From Chaetoderma sp. LZ-2023a (Eukaryota; Mollusca; Caudofoveata; Chaetodermatida; Chaetodermatidae), in assembly GCA_034401795.1 (NCBI GenBank), contig CM067370.1, positions 99,828,164 through 99,892,163 of the forward strand: a DNA stretch of 64,000 bases, in the 5' to 3' direction. The notes under the pieces were generated by a model. The model saw only the letters and a list, made by a program, of their open reading frames with translations. It searched no databases and was not told where the DNA came from. Position numbers and translations under genes: made by a program. This document shows positions 44,759-56,807 of the stretch, piece after piece (position 1 is the stretch's first letter; every line of letters starts with the position of its first letter).

Positions 44759-44973
44759 CAGTCAAACTTCTCTATAACTTCCACAATATGGTCATAAAAA
44801 TGAGACACTATAGCCAGGTGATTGCTTACTACAACTCATTTTCTAGGCCAAATATCTTTTGTGGTCAAATTATGTTGGTTCTTAAAGATGGGTGGTTCTT
44901 ACGACCACCCATCTTAAAGGACCACAATATTTTCGCTCCAAATCTAAGTGTTCGCTATAGACAGGTTTCATTG
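44759..44973. mobile_element. 215-bp pogo-type MITE
   Basis: Left end CAGTCAAACTTCTCTATAAC, right end (reverse complement) CAATGAAACCTGTCTATAGC, flanked by TA on both sides (44757-44758 and 44974-44975). This fits pogo/Tigger-type ends with TA target duplication. The interior forms a hairpin around 44879-44925 (aaagatgggtgg against ccacccatcttt). It ends 58 bases before the pogo-like transposase start. Confidence 0.75.
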
Positions 44974-45031
44974 TAATTAAGGTGGTTTGATTTTATGTAT
45001 CTTATTATTTTTCTTGCAAATATTTTACACA

Positions 45032-46072
45032 ATGCCTAGAAAATACCAGCGCAAAACTGGCACGGGCTTAGTGCCACACGAGAGCATGCTGCAAGTCGGT
45101 GGTGTCATGAATGGAGGACCAGTTCGCAAAGTTGCATCAGATAAATGCGTGTCCAAAAATATAATAAAGACCTAGGTTCTACACTAACACGAAACTATCA
45201 GCACAATCTCGTGTTTACAAAAGAACAAGAGGGCTGCATGTTGACTACATAAAAACTACATCTAGGATGCTTCGTGGTTTAGTGTCAGCTAAGTTTCGAC
45301 AGTTGGCTTTTGAGATGGCACAGAGAAATGAGCTAAAATTCTGAAGTAATGGACAGTTGACAAAATTGTGGGACGAAACTCATGTCTGCCAATTCGCAGC
45401 CTCGAGGCTACTTCGTTGGCGCGAGCATCTTCATTTAACAAGCATACAGTTAGTGAATTCTTTGGTCGGCTGGAAAAGGTAATCAGAGAAAACAAGACCG
45501 GAGCAGGAAAGTTTATAACCTTGATGAATCAGGCAGTGCAGAATGTTTCAAACGTGATTATAAGGTTCCAAGCGAGCAGGACACATTACTTCACGTGAGA
45601 GAGGAGAACTTGTGACTGTTTGTGCTGTGGTATCCGCAACTGGAATAGCGCTGAAACCGGTGTTTGTGTTTCTTCGAAAGAACTATTCAACTATAGGGAC
45701 ATTTTCGTGACAGGGGCACCTGAAGGATCACTTGACTTAGATACTGACTCTGGTTGGATGAACTCCGAACTGTTCATTAATATGTTGGAACGTGTTGTCA
45801 AACATACCAGTTCCTTCACAAACAACCCTGCAAGTCTCGTCATGGATAAGCTCTTTCTGGTTGGATTTAAGTATAAAAAGCGGCATGGGCTTCATGATAA
45901 AAACAATAGACAAATAACACGAGTAATTATACCATCGTAAACATGGGATTATTTTATCTCCATGGCAGCGCCATTTTCTTGCAACGAGAGCGAGATTTCA
46001 AGAGATCCTGAAGTCATCCCCGCACCAACGCTCTCTTTGCCGAGCACGAAGCCTGTACAGTAAATATGTATA
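45032..46072 (+). pseudogene. Pogo-like (jerky/Tigger type) transposase, N-terminal and catalytic part
   Basis: ATG at 45032 gives MPRKYQRKTGTGLVPHESML, the standard opening of this transposase type. After frame changes come FTKEQEGCM, LRGLVSAKFRQLAFEMAQRN (45270-45340), RSLEATSLARASSFN (45390-45440), and 45620-45940 with APEGSLDLDTDSGWMNSELF and NPASLVMDK. These are the HTH_psq, CENP-B-like and DDE regions in order. The first catalytic aspartate position reads MNQA where MDET is usual, and DNH is replaced by DKL. With the stops, the enzyme is dead. It is oriented against the host transporter in whose intron it lies. Confidence 0.8.
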
Positions 46073-47490
46073 TGCATGGACGCCTAATATGTGCTAATTT
46101 GTAATTGTTAGGAGATTGTCCAGTTAAGCTAGCAAGTTTTTCAAGTAATTCTAGTATACGAAGGTGGTGGGGAATCGTTAACCCCTAGACCGCTGAAGCA
46201 TAGATTCCATTTTCTCTATCCTATCAGAATGTGTTCATTTAGGTAACAATGCTGCTGTAAGTCATTGCTGTGCACGACAGCAACACGTTTCAGCAACATT
46301 TTTTTTCCAAAATGTGCCGCGGCACTGTCTCTGTAAGTTGGCTAGTATGCATTTTACACCATGCGATAAGGGTTAAATGAAGTGGCACACTTGACACGTG
46401 CATATTGTCAAATTACTCAGCCAACTCAAGATACCGTTATAACGTGTGTCGCAGGCAGTGTAAATATATATTCCAAGAAAACATATAATATGGTAATATT
46501 GCCGGAACCACAGACCCGATTGTACTAATTCTGATACCTACCTATAGCTGCGAATTCGAAGATTTATCCAATGCTAGGGATGTTAGAATCGGCCTAGTGG
46601 TTCAAAAGATACACTCTGCGGGGGAAAACTAAGCCAGCAAAATTTCAAACAAAAATTTCAGGATGCGCTCTATCCATCATCCCATATCAAAATGAGTATT
46701 ACAGCTACAATGACAGAATTTGCTGTGCCCAAGCTATACAATGTCATTACATAATGTGAAAAATTCCATCAAAATATCTTAATTATTGAAATTACTACTG
46801 CTTGCCGGGCAATATTGTTCGGCGATGAAAATTCCCAGATTTTATGTCAAAATGTTAATTCATTTAGTGATATCTCTGGCAATATTCACGTGAGCAAAAT
46901 TATAATTGGTCAGGCAAATAGCCATATCTTTCAGCTTTAAGCACACACCAATTTAATGACAATACGCAAGGATAGAGTCTACGAGACATAAAGCATCTCA
47001 TGCTGAATTTTACCAAAAAAGGATAACATATTCTCAGATCGTATCTTAGATGAATAATTTTTTTTTTTTTATATTCCAGTCTTTTGAACCTCTTGTTCGA
47101 TATTAACATCCATTATATCATTATATCCCGAGGTCGGCACCTATTTAGAAATCCTAGACTCATTGGAATCGCTTCAGCGGTTCGTTTGCTATTATCATTT
47201 ACGTATACCTCCTTAACATATATACCCGCGTCTAATGGCCTCGCTCCTCCAGTCATAGCAATAGTGGTGGTGCAGGGCTGAATGGCAGCGCCCCGATGTG
47301 CGAAAAATTGTCAATTTTACCGACATTATCTAGCGATAGTTGGTTACGCTATTTTTATCTGGTTTTTATTCTTGCGCAATTTCATTAAACATGTAGTAAT
47401 CTTTCAAATAAAGCACACCCTTTATCATCCCGGAATTGTCCTTTAAGCATCTACCAGCTTTAGCAGCTCGTTGGTGCAGCTCTTTGGTGC
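46073..47490. other. Insertion or unreadable middle of the pogo-like element
   Basis: AT-rich sequence without recognisable coding lies between the catalytic part and the C-terminal part of the pogo-like transposase. A T-run is at 47059-47069. I cannot tell whether it is inserted DNA or the decayed remainder. Confidence 0.35.
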
Positions 47491-48060
47491 AGCATGGCTG
47501 AGAGTTGCCTAACCAAACAACCTCATTTCAGACTTCCGTGTTTCAGGAATTTGGCCATTTAACTATGATGTATTTAAAGAGGACGAGTTACTACAAGCAT
47601 CAGTTACTGATCATCCATTGCATTCACCACCAACAGATCACTAAGTTGACGCCAATAATGAATCACCAAGTGCATCTACATCAGTTGAGGTCTCATCGCC
47701 TCCTCCCACACAAGTCAGTGTAGCTACCGAAAGTAGTTTTCTTACTCCAGGTCATAGCCAGGCCAAAAAGTACGAGCAGATAAACAACAAATAAGCTTAC
47801 ATGCAGAAATTAAAGCATCTGCCTAAAGCGGTGAGCCCTTTTGACAGGGATGAAGTTTGTGAAACAGAAATTCTTCTGCAAACCTCAAAAAGTTGCTAAT
47901 AGGTTTGTAATAGCTAATGTTCAAGACATTGCTTCTTTAAATAAAACCCAATTACAGACTCGTCTGCCTAAACCAGTTTTCACAGGCACAACTGACTGTA
48001 TTAAAGATGGAATCGTGTTCTTGGTCGACTTCGAGAAAATAAATATGCGTTAATTCTAAG
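47491..48060 (+). pseudogene. Pogo-like transposase, C-terminal part
   Basis: 47520-47640, reading past a frame change, gives SDFRVSGIWPFNYDVF and EDELLQASVTDHPL. This matches the F(R/K)xTGIYPFNPDVF.EDDF...VTDRP segment that closes pogo/jerky-like transposases. The following frame (47841-48053) is unassigned. Confidence 0.7.
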
Positions 48061-48426
48061 AACAAGGACTTGATTAAGGAACGTAATTTGTTAGTTGTTG
48101 CTGTTGACAAAGCCAAGACAGGCACGATTATGGTATGGGTGGTTATGTTTCATGTTATTATTATTAAATCTTTAAATTTGATGTTGAAATGGCCAGCATT
48201 CTCATTGTCCCACTTTACAACAGGCACTGTCCCACTTAGCCCCATTGCTCTCTCAGCTGACCTCCAAATTTAGGGGAAAAAAATTGAATCTAATGTAGCT
48301 AGATCAAAGAAAACTATAGTACAATATTGGCATTCATTACATAACAGGTGTCACCATGAAATGTTTGGATATTGCCCTCTCACGAAAGGTAATGGCAGAA
48401 AATACACCAAATGTATAATAATCCCA

Positions 48427-48531
48427 GATAACGCAGCTTACTGGGACGATTGCTGGGCCGATATCATGCCGATACTTTTAGTATCGGCCCAGTATCGGCC
48501 CAGCATCGGCCCAGTAAGATGCGTTATCAGG
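48427..48531. mobile_element. Inverted repeat with CGGCCCAG tandem
   Basis: ataacgcagcttactggg (48428) pairs with cccagtaagatgcgttat (48514). The inner part repeats atcggcccagt three times (48484-48516) against ctgggccgatatc on the left. It is a small foldback element with an expanded inner repeat. Confidence 0.65.
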
Positions 48532-48550
48532 TATGTCCCAATTCACCATA

Positions 48551-48575
48551 TCTCTCTCTCTCTCTCTCTCTCTCT

Positions 48576-48626
<51 letters not shown>

Positions 48627-48713
48627 CCTCCCTCCCCCCTCCCTCCCTCCCTCTCTCCCTCTCTCTCCCTCTCCCTCTCCCTCTCCCCCCCTCTCTCTCT
48701 CTCTCTCTCTCCT
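48551..48713. repeat. (CT)n microsatellite
   Basis: Long CT/CCCT array about 60 bases from the transporter exon at 48772-49027, on its intron side (after the donor). Frames across it are spurious. Confidence 0.96.
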
Positions 48714-48771
48714 ATATAGCGATGTACACAAATGTGACGCTTATAGTGTTTTTCATATATACTATATATAC

Positions 48772-49027
48772 CTAGTTCATGAGGAAGCTCTTCGCATGCT
48801 ACTGCAACTGATACACTAATTCCAGACATCAGGCTATCCGTAAAGGCTGCTCCAATAGACAGTCCATCCACAAAGTTGTGGAGACCATCCCCGACGATAA
48901 TCATCCAGGCAACAGATGCTATATCACCATCTCCGTGGGAATGGCCATGGTCGTCACGCACATCCTCTTGTACCGCCAATGCCTTTGCATCGTCATTGGA
49001 ATGTTTTTCTAGTGTCTCTTCAGGATT
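48772..49027 (-). CDS. SLC39A8/SLC39A14-like: ZIP metal transporter, exon with the metal-site helices 4 and 5
   Basis: Acceptor AG is at 49028-49029 and donor GTATAT starts at 48771; 256 bases, phase 0 in, phase 1 out. The exon begins NPEETLEKH and has a His-rich loop ([11 protein letters not shown]). Helix 4 follows with [16 protein letters not shown], then helix 5 with CEELPHELG. HNFxDG and (H/E)ExPHExGD form the binuclear metal site of ZIP transporters. Glutamate in place of the first histidine of HExPHExGD is the hallmark of ZIP8/ZIP14, which carry zinc, manganese, iron and cadmium. This is the basis for the subfamily call. Confidence 0.93.
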
Positions 49028-49081
49028 CTGTGTGGTTAAAATCATAAACATACTTTTGTTACACCGGATAAAACAAGAATC

Positions 49082-49456
49082 CATTTCGCGCTATTCCCGC
49101 CCTTTTCAAGACTAAGCTCCGCCCACTTGTTCTGCTTGTTGGAATCACTTGATAAACTATAATTTGAATCATGACTTCACCGAAATTCAATTTCCAGGTA
49201 GCTATACAGATAAGCTGTTGAGTATGTTGAAACTAATTTGTCTGCTTATGGTAGCAACAGCGGCCAGTCAAATTTATTTCAAAATATTCTACAGAATGTT
49301 TATTAAATAGTAAAGACATACAATCCGTACATATGACCGACTTGTGAACGCTCGTGGCGGAGCTAGAAACGTCATTGTGTATTGTGACGTCATCCACGTA
49401 TGACGTAATTTAGTATGGCGTCAGATACTTGAGTAACAAATCGGATCCCTCCATTG
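49082..49456 (+). mobile_element. Family A element, in transporter intron
   Basis: cgctattcccgcccttttc module, diverged gctatacagataagc, shortened palindrome 49216-49293, tttattaaatag, and TTGTGACGTCATCC. It begins 55 bases upstream (gene sense) of the exon at 48772-49027. Confidence 0.82.
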
Positions 49457-49628
49457 AGGAAGTTGCGGTGAAAATATGCATATAACGCACTTTCATTTAC
49501 ATATGTTCATATTAACATAATCATCGTTTATCACATAGTATCGAGCAAAGCAATATATAGACTTTAAGTTTTATGGAATAGAATGTGATAATATCGATAT
49601 TGAAATATCTATTCTTAAAACGTTTTAC

Positions 49629-49856
49629 CTTTTCTGGTATACTATCGGAAACACTAATATTGTTGACCGCGATAGTCATCTCCTGCGTGTACACTTCCTT
49701 TCCGAACATAGATTCATTCACAAGTGATGAAGTGGCTCTTAAATGTGAAATATCATCAGGAGATTGTGTATGTCTCGGCCCACTTATCGAGCTGAAGGGG
49801 AGGTCGTTCTCCGCAACCTGATCTTCCTTCTGGTGTGACTTCTTACGACGCCTCTT
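49629..49856 (-). CDS. SLC39A8/SLC39A14-like: ZIP metal transporter, cytoplasmic-loop exon
   Basis: Acceptor AG is at 49857-49858 and donor GTAAAA starts at 49628; 76 codons, phase 0 on both sides. It starts with a basic patch (KRRRKKSHQKED) and continues hydrophilic and Ser-rich (HTQSPDDISHLRATSSLV). This is the variable loop between helices 3 and 4, which is cytosolic in the family. Sequence conservation is low here; membership rests on matching phase and position between firm exons. Confidence 0.78.
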
Positions 49857-50271
49857 CTGCAATAGGACAAGGACATTGATAGGGCACGATGTTGCAGCTC
49901 ATAAGAATGATTCGGCTACTGTAAATAAATTACCTCTTTCGTATTATTTTAACAAAAGGCCCAACAATGAAAAATGTCTATATTCTAACAAGTATTCCTG
50001 AGAGGTTTGGCCGCACTGTCGATGGCTTTGATTTTTAACCACTTTTCACCCGGACTCCGAAGCTTTCATTGGAACCCTAATGGCAAAGTCAAATCCAAAT
50101 TTGGTCAAAACCCATTCAGCAGAGATTGAGTTATTGTGCTGAACGCCATATTAGATGCTATTTCCCCTTTGACGTTTTGAAGCCAAGCTCAAGAGGCGCC
50201 TTCTGTGTGTGGGTGCGTGGGTGTGGGTGGGTGAGTTGGTGTGTGCGTGTGTGCCTGCGTGAGTGCGTGCG

Positions 50272-50360
50272 TGAGAGAGATGGGGAGAACGAGAGGAGGA
50301 GAGAGAGGGGGTGGGTGGGGGAGAGAGAGAGAGAGAGACGGCGAGAGGTGGGCGGGGGGG

Positions 50361-50396
<36 letters not shown>
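50272..50396. repeat. (GA)n-rich low-complexity stretch
   Basis: GAGAGA tracts with G-runs (50348-50363) and GTGG interruptions. Confidence 0.93.
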
Positions 50397-50397
<1 letters not shown>

Positions 50398-50454
50398 TGT
50401 GAGGGAGTTATTACAAAATGAGAATGGTAATAAAAGAAGATGAAGCTGTGTGTT

Positions 50455-50732
<278 letters not shown>

Positions 50733-50767
50733 GTTTGCATGAAAATACTAAAACGCTGAGATCTTAC

Positions 50768-50902
50768 CTTTTTAATATCCATACCGAATTTCAGAACCCT
50801 TTCTAGCAGGAAGAACATATATAGGCCACCCAAAACAATCAATGATCGCATCACTCGTGGTGCAGGATCCTCGGTCAAGTCAGTGCCGATTAATCCCCAC
50901 GC
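50768..50902 (-). CDS. SLC39A8/SLC39A14-like: ZIP metal transporter, helix 3 exon
   Basis: Acceptor AG is at 50903-50904 and donor GTAAGA starts at 50767; 45 codons, phase 0 both sides. It reads AWGLIGTDLTEDPAPRVMRS, then helix 3 (LIVLGGLYMFFLLERVLKFG) and MDIKK. The pattern xxGGxYxFFLxERxLK is the family's third helix. Confidence 0.9.
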
Positions 50903-51002
50903 CTGTAAATTACCAGAATCAGAAAGATTGGTTAAGGTATCAAGGCATATTTTAAACTTGTATATTGCCTTTTCTACCCAAAAATCCTTGTAAGGTTGTG
51001 GG

Positions 51003-51019
51003 AGGGGGGGGGGGGGGGG
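51003..51019. repeat. G-run
   Basis: Poly-G tract within a transporter intron. Confidence 0.8.
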
Positions 51020-51159
51020 CATCATCTTCTATTAGGGCGTGTCCACGTGTGGCGGATACCGCTTCGCCTTAAAATATTGTTTTTGGTAGTTACAAATTAG
51101 CGAGAATTTCTTAATCAACTGAGGTGGCGCTCATCGACTCCGGCTGTTGAAATAGCAAA

Positions 51160-51830
51160 TGGTTGTGTTAGATCTACAAAGAGCCGCGCACATGCCCAAG
51201 TACGAGGCCATAATAAGCAATCGATGGCCCAACCGAGATGTGAAATCACCACGCGCAATACGCTCACATTGCAGTACTACTGTCATTTCTGCACGCTGCG
51301 TCATGGGGAACATAGCTTTCCAGTCCTTCTGGAAGTTATGGATTCGTAGATCAAAGATGCCCTTGATAAAGAGGCTACGTTCATACAATGCAACCTGCGT
51401 ATCCTTGATGCTGTATAACTCTAACAGCTGGGCAGCTCCAAAGGCATCTCTAATAATTTCCAATGACGCACTATACAAGATGTGTAACTCGTCGCCGCTG
51501 TCTGTAAAAGTCGCCCAGCAAAGATGGTCCATGTTTGACCATGTGCTAAGGATGCCAGAAAAGACACCAACACAGAGAGCCTTGGAATTCGCCCTACTCG
51601 GAGCCAGCAAATACAAAGCCAGGAGAGGACGTCATTGCATAAATCTGCTAAGCGTGTTACGAGGTGACCTCAAGAAAGCAGAACTCGTTACACTCAAGTC
51701 AAGAATGGACCTGATGAAGCTAAGGATTTCGGCTGAGGACAAGAAACAGTGGGCAAAAGTGAAGAAGGATTGATTGCAGCTGTAGGATGTTTCTACTACT
51801 ACAGCCGCAGAATACAGTAATCATACATAC
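51160..51830 (+). pseudogene. Non-LTR retrotransposon remnant, copy C (3' part)
   Basis: The frame 51159-51773 is nearly continuous: MPKYEAIISNRWPNRD, CVMGNIAFQSFWKLW, FDHVLRMPEKTPTQRALEF and a final WAKVKKD. It shares the 3' end tacagtaatcatac with copies A and B. It is missing about 60 residues compared with copy A around the HLRTITGH segment. It is the best preserved C-terminus of the group and lies antisense in a transporter intron. Confidence 0.85.
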
Positions 51831-53486
51831 ATATAAGGACAATAGTTTCAAACAACCTTGAAGACCAAACGATTCGGAGAAATGAAGCTACTTTCCATGG
51901 TGGCATGGGGCATGGGGCATGGGAAATTTTCATGGTGGCGAGGCTAATGATGACCTTACTGTATAAAATGGTATGTGCGTTAGGCCCCGAGTTGAACCAC
52001 ATTCGTTTAAGTATATGAAAACAATGCTCCGAGAACAGTTTGGGAGCAGTATTATAATCATAGACATAAACAGCATTGAAAACGTTGTCACATTGCGAAG
52101 AAAGCCTGCGACAATTCTCAGTAACCTTTTTCAAGGAGTCAAAACAGTAATCATACAATACGCTCACACAGTGGCGTACTCTAGTGCCTTCGAATCCGCA
52201 AGAATGGCTTAGGTAAGCGTGGCAGCAAAATGATGACTAAATACGAGTGTACTGTGAAATCTGGTAAGCCACAGTACTATGCATTTGCACACGCAACTTC
52301 CAGAATTGACGTACTTCATGATTGAGTTGTAAATACCATCCAACGAATGGCGGGGAGGGGTGGGGAGGGCACTCGAAACACATTGCCCCGACGGACAAAT
52401 GAAAAAGATGGCATGCATTGAAATTGTGATCAGATCAGTTAGGGATGGCATACAGAATGCTGACGTATTTACAATTTTACATCGGTTATGAACAACAGCA
52501 AAGTCTATAAAGTAGCCACGCACATGGTTGGTACATTAATCACCAAGTACACGAGAAGAATCTCGTCAAATATAGACAAAGAAGAAGTGGATGAAAATGC
52601 GGCCATTCGCCAAGCTGTCCCGTGTACAGTTCGTATGACGAGGATGAAAGTCGAGGTTGGGCAACTTCGTGATGGCCAAGCATCTGATTTCAAAAACCTG
52701 TGCAACCTTGCCAACCGCTATCCTTCTATTTCAGACGATGGTACAGCGCGATCACCCAGACAGAGACCATCCATCAATGACTAATTGGAGAGGTTAGCAT
52801 AGCAATCAACTTGGTGTTTCCGATGATAATCTAGCGTTGTGCAACATCAGAACTGCGAAACACAATTATCCAATGGCAACCTAGAAGAAAGCAGATTGGG
52901 ATCTGGTTGCAACTGTGGAAATACTGTTACCAGTGATATAAGATCGTTGGAAGAAGCAATTGTAATATTAAATAATTGTTTCATCCTGACTGCAACACAA
53001 GAAGCAACCATAGAGTTATAAATAAAGAGTCCAACTGGACTGAAAAACTACTGCGGGATAATCTTTCAGCTGCCAGAACTAGAGCTGCAGAACTACGATC
53101 ACAACCAATTTAGTGTCAAAATATAGGAACTGTATGATGGTATAGGAAACCCTAAGCCTAGCGAAATGACATAGGGGGTTGTGGCGGTTATCAAAACCAT
53201 TGAATAACAAATACAACGAAGTCGTACTGACTGACAAACAGGGGAAGGACTACTTAAGGCATATGTCTTTGATAATGAATGTAGAATTCCTGTATCTCTA
53301 CATCAGCGCCGCAAACCAAGGAGTGGTCAGAAATTGGTGGCGAGTTACTGAATGCAACGTGAAACCACGAATCATCCACATGATCTGTTCTCCGTGTTTA
53401 TTATACATAAAAACCAAAAGGTCCATTGGGCAGATCTGATCCCAAACGTGATGACTACCTATCTTGACAATACATCAACTCCTGGC
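51831..53486. other. Unassigned; weak LINE-like fragments
   Basis: 52488-52784 is a hydrophilic 99-codon frame (KVYKVATHMVGTLITKYTRR) of unknown family. 53179-53439 contains KPLNNKYNEVVLTDKQGKDY, a phrase I associate with the region between endonuclease and RT of some LINEs. No firm assignment is possible. Confidence 0.35.
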
Positions 53487-53830
53487 AATGGGCCTTTCCG
53501 GTTTTAGCTATGGCCCGCCCATCACTAGCTAAGCTCCACCCACACCGCGCTCGTGTTGGGATCGATCGATCTCTGAACACCCTGACTACCAATTTCCAAA
53601 AAAACCACACAGGTAAGCTGTTGAATATTTTGAAGGCAGCAACAGCACCCAGTCAAATTAGTTTCAAAATATTCAACAGCATGTTTATTAACTAGCAAAG
53701 AATTACAAAGACATGCAATTCATACAACGTGTCGGACTGTTTGAGATTTGATGACTGTCTATACGGAACCCTTTGTGACGTAATGATTGTGATGTCATCA
53801 TGCACGCGATGTGCTGATTATGACGTCAAC
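53487..53830 (+). mobile_element. Family A element
   Basis: AATGGGCCTTTCC start, gggatcgatcgatc, cacaggtaagctg (donor motif), first palindrome arm mostly deleted, second arm intact, tttattaactag, and ATTATGACGTCAAC near 53818. Confidence 0.88.
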
Positions 53831-54076
53831 AAGGAAGAATGTTAGTTTCGCAGATTCGTTTACACATGTGTACAGGAAAGAGAAAGACATGTGGAATACA
53901 TCCATCTAATTTTCTATTGGCGCAATATTCACTGTGTGGTGACCATTGGGAGAATAGGGGCTGCGGGGTGGGGTGGGGGTGGGGTGATTCCCGTTGTACC
54001 TCGAGAAAGATAACCTTATCTGACTTGCTACAGCATGAGTTATATGCTACATCTCTCCAGGAGACAATCAGTATGC

Positions 54077-54341
54077 AATGGACCTTTCCAGTTTTAGCTA
54101 TGCTCCGCCCAGCTCTAGCTAAGCTACACCCACACTTCGCCGTGTTGGAATTGATCGATCCCCGAATGCCCTAAACTCAATTTCCTGAAAACCATACTGG
54201 TAAGCTGTTGAATGTTTTGCAGCTACTTTGACTACTTCATTCATGACATCATAATGAGGTCATACATTATGATGTCATTATGCACGTCACGTAGTTGATT
54301 ATGACGTCATATGATGGATGGATAAAGTGGAAAAGTCCATT
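54077..54341 (+). mobile_element. Family A element with palindrome deleted (265 bp)
   Basis: AATGGACCTTTCC start, AAAAGTCCATT end, with ccatactggtaagctgttg and TATGACGTCATATG retained. Only a short stub of the palindrome remains. Confidence 0.88.
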
Positions 54342-54504
54342 TGCTTTTGAGGAGGTGATTTCTCTCGTTTAAAACTATGTTAATACTTTCATGAGCATAT
54401 ATTTTAGTCGATAGCTCATGTAGAGATCAGACGGTATTTGTCGCATTACATTTTTGTCTTACCTTAATAATTTAACATAAAACAAATCTTATATTCGTGC
54501 TTAC

Positions 54505-54674
54505 CTTTGGAATGAGTATGATCACGGCTGTGGCGGTTAATGTTCCTACGGCCAAGCCAACCATCCACGTTAGCGTATGTTTGTAGAAGTTCGTCTTCAT
54601 GACCGGTGCGAAAGCGGCGCCAGTAAGAGTCAGGGCATTGACTATAGTAACGCACAGAAATCCATAACCCCATA
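54505..54674 (-). CDS. SLC39A8/SLC39A14-like: ZIP metal transporter, exon with helices 1 and 2
   Basis: Acceptor AG is at 54675-54676 and donor GTAAGC starts at 54504; 170 bases with two bases completing a split codon. It reads (L)WGYGFLCVTIVNALTLTG (helix 1), a short cytosolic turn with MKTNFYKH, then TWMVGLAVGTLTATAVII (helix 2) and IPK. WGYGFLCVT...L.G is the diagnostic start of the transporter domain in the LIV-1 group. The family A copy at 54687 begins about 10 bases beyond the acceptor. Confidence 0.9.
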
Positions 54675-54686
54675 CTGTAGATATAT

Positions 54687-55018
54687 GGATGCATCCAGTT
54701 TTAACTACGTCCCGCCCATTCCTAGCTAAGATCCGCCCACGCTTTTTCCGTGTTGGGATCGATCAGACACCGAACTTCATGAACCTCAATTTTCAGAAAA
54801 CTATACAGGTAAGCTACAGCGCCCAGTCAAATTAATTTCAAAATATTCAATAGAGAGTTTATTAAATGGTAAAGCCTTACAATTCGTACAACTTGACTGA
54901 ATATTAAGCGCTCATGATGGACTTAGATACGTGATTCATGACGTAGTAGAGTGTGACGTCAACTTACACGTGGCGTTATCATTATGATGTCATATATTTG
55001 ACTGACAGATTGGATTCC
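54687..55018 (+). mobile_element. Family A element abutting a splice acceptor
   Basis: tgcatccagttttaac start (decayed terminus), GC-box module, gggatcgatcag, ctatacaggtaagct, second palindrome arm only (54814-54850), tttattaaatgg, and GTGACGTCAAC. In gene sense it ends right at the transporter acceptor (54675-54676), so the branch-point region of that intron is element-derived. Confidence 0.82.
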
Positions 55019-55263
55019 TGTATTGTTTGTCATGTTTGATTTGTTATTCATTCAAGATTTTAAGTCCATAAATTATGCCCTAATCCATGTCAGGTAATAC
55101 AGTTGAGGCACGTATCGTTTGATAGTTTCCAGTATTTGGATTATGAACCGGTGTCGCAGTATGTCTGTGCACTAATTATTTGAAGTCATCTACCATGTAT
55201 GGCAGATCACACTATTGCGTAACCAATATATTGATGTCTAATGCGTGACCTTTTGTTAATACA

Positions 55264-56080
55264 CTGAATGGACATTTGCAGTTTTAGCTAATGGCAAATG
55301 GGGTCATATTTTCCTTACTCTATCTAATGTGTGATTTAGCTCCTGGTTTCCTCGGATGCTTAACACTGTTGAAAATCAGTAATTGGGATATATTGAGATC
55401 TACTGACCGTTGCTGGTTTTCAGTTTGCTTCCTTATTTTGGGTCCCTCCATAATCATATTTACCAGTGCTCCTAGCTTGTGTGAGTGGGCGTATGTTAGT
55501 ACGATGGTGTTTCCCCCGGGGTGTGGGGGGTGTGGGGGGGGGGGGGTGGAGCTCGGCAAATCAACGGCGGGTCTACTATCATTTTTTTTTTGCCAGTGAG
55601 TGCTGAAGAACTGACCGAGATGGTCGCGAAAGCTACACTCAAACAATTTCTACATCCTGGAAAGGTAACTAATATTTCTTTATTATGAATCATGCTGGGA
55701 TCTGGAGCAACATTTTCGGAAATACAATCATTTTGTCCACGACCTACCTGTGTGTCGTGTCAGTATACTTGACATACTTTTCGAGCTTATGACGGAGTTA
55801 TAATACATCGTTAGGATTGTGACATCAGCATACATGTGACATATAAATTGTATATGACGTGATATACTTGAGTGACAGATCGGATCCCTCCGTAGGCTCG
55901 CAACCCGTCATCTTGCGAGGCAACTCACTATTATGGCGCATGATTTCTTGTAGTTACCTTAAAATTCGGATTCTGGTAAGTCATGGTTCATAGTGTATAA
56001 ATTCATTCCAACACACGTACAACCTGGGCGGAGATAAGCTAGAAACTGGCGTAGAATACCTGGAAATGGATCCCTCTGTT
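55264..56080. mobile_element. Scattered family A fragments
   Basis: 55266-55292 is a left end (aatggacatttgcagtttt). 55790-55890 is a right half (gtgacatcagcatacatgtg, gagtgacagatcggatccctcc). 55955-56070 is a reverse GC-box module (gcggagataagctagaaac). Between them are a G-run (55526-55549) and a T-run (55579-55590). No gene is seen. Confidence 0.6.
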
Positions 56081-56800
56081 GAGGTGGCATCCTACCCACC
56101 ATTTAGTGTCTCATCTCCTGGGGTGTGATATTACCTATACACTTTCCTTCTTTCATATAGGTAGCCAAATGGGTCACTGCCTGTTAACGTCTGGATATAT
56201 GCTTTGTCATGACAGGTGCTGATAGAAGGCTTGGTCATATGTTCGTGGCTTCTTACAATACCATGAACAGCTGGTGGCCAATGGGCACATTTCGTTTCCC
56301 CACTAAATCCTCAGATTGCAGTAAATTTGAACGAGTTCATGCATTAACGAATTGTAATTGCAATTATCCAACTATCTGAGTAAAGGATATAATGTCCAAA
56401 GCGCTTGTACCAGAGTATCGGGTCACCGGAGAAGTCGCATCTGTGCGTGGTGAATTACCAGCAATATATCCTCGTAAAAATGACGAAGTTCTGAAGTCAG
56501 TGTAGACCCCTAAATGAGGGAGTCCGGGAGTTTATGATGTTGCAATGCTTCCAGTGCAAATCACGACAATACTGATAATTTCAAGGATATGGGCATTTCA
56601 TCGGGCCATATCCCTTTGCGTGTCAAATGGGTTTCAATCATAGAAATCGATAAAGTCTACATAGTTTCTCCCGGATTCTTGACTGTCTGCCATTAAGGAG
56701 CAAGGCCATAATGCGAGCGACCCAACGGGACCCTGGCTGACTTTATACTCATACGTCTTCTTCCATTTTAGAACGAGGGCGAAAAGAAAACGCTATTGTA
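56081..56800. other. No gene recognised
   Basis: No supported feature in this intron stretch. Confidence 0.3.
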
Positions 56801-56807
56801 AATATTA

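Noticed and set aside
48527-48731. SLSLSL / RERERE frames
   Set aside because: CT microsatellite. The same holds for 26248-26547.
54464-54694. 76-residue ATG-started frame on the minus strand
   Set aside because: It overlaps the helix 1/2 transporter exon in a different frame; the spliced frame has the family motifs.
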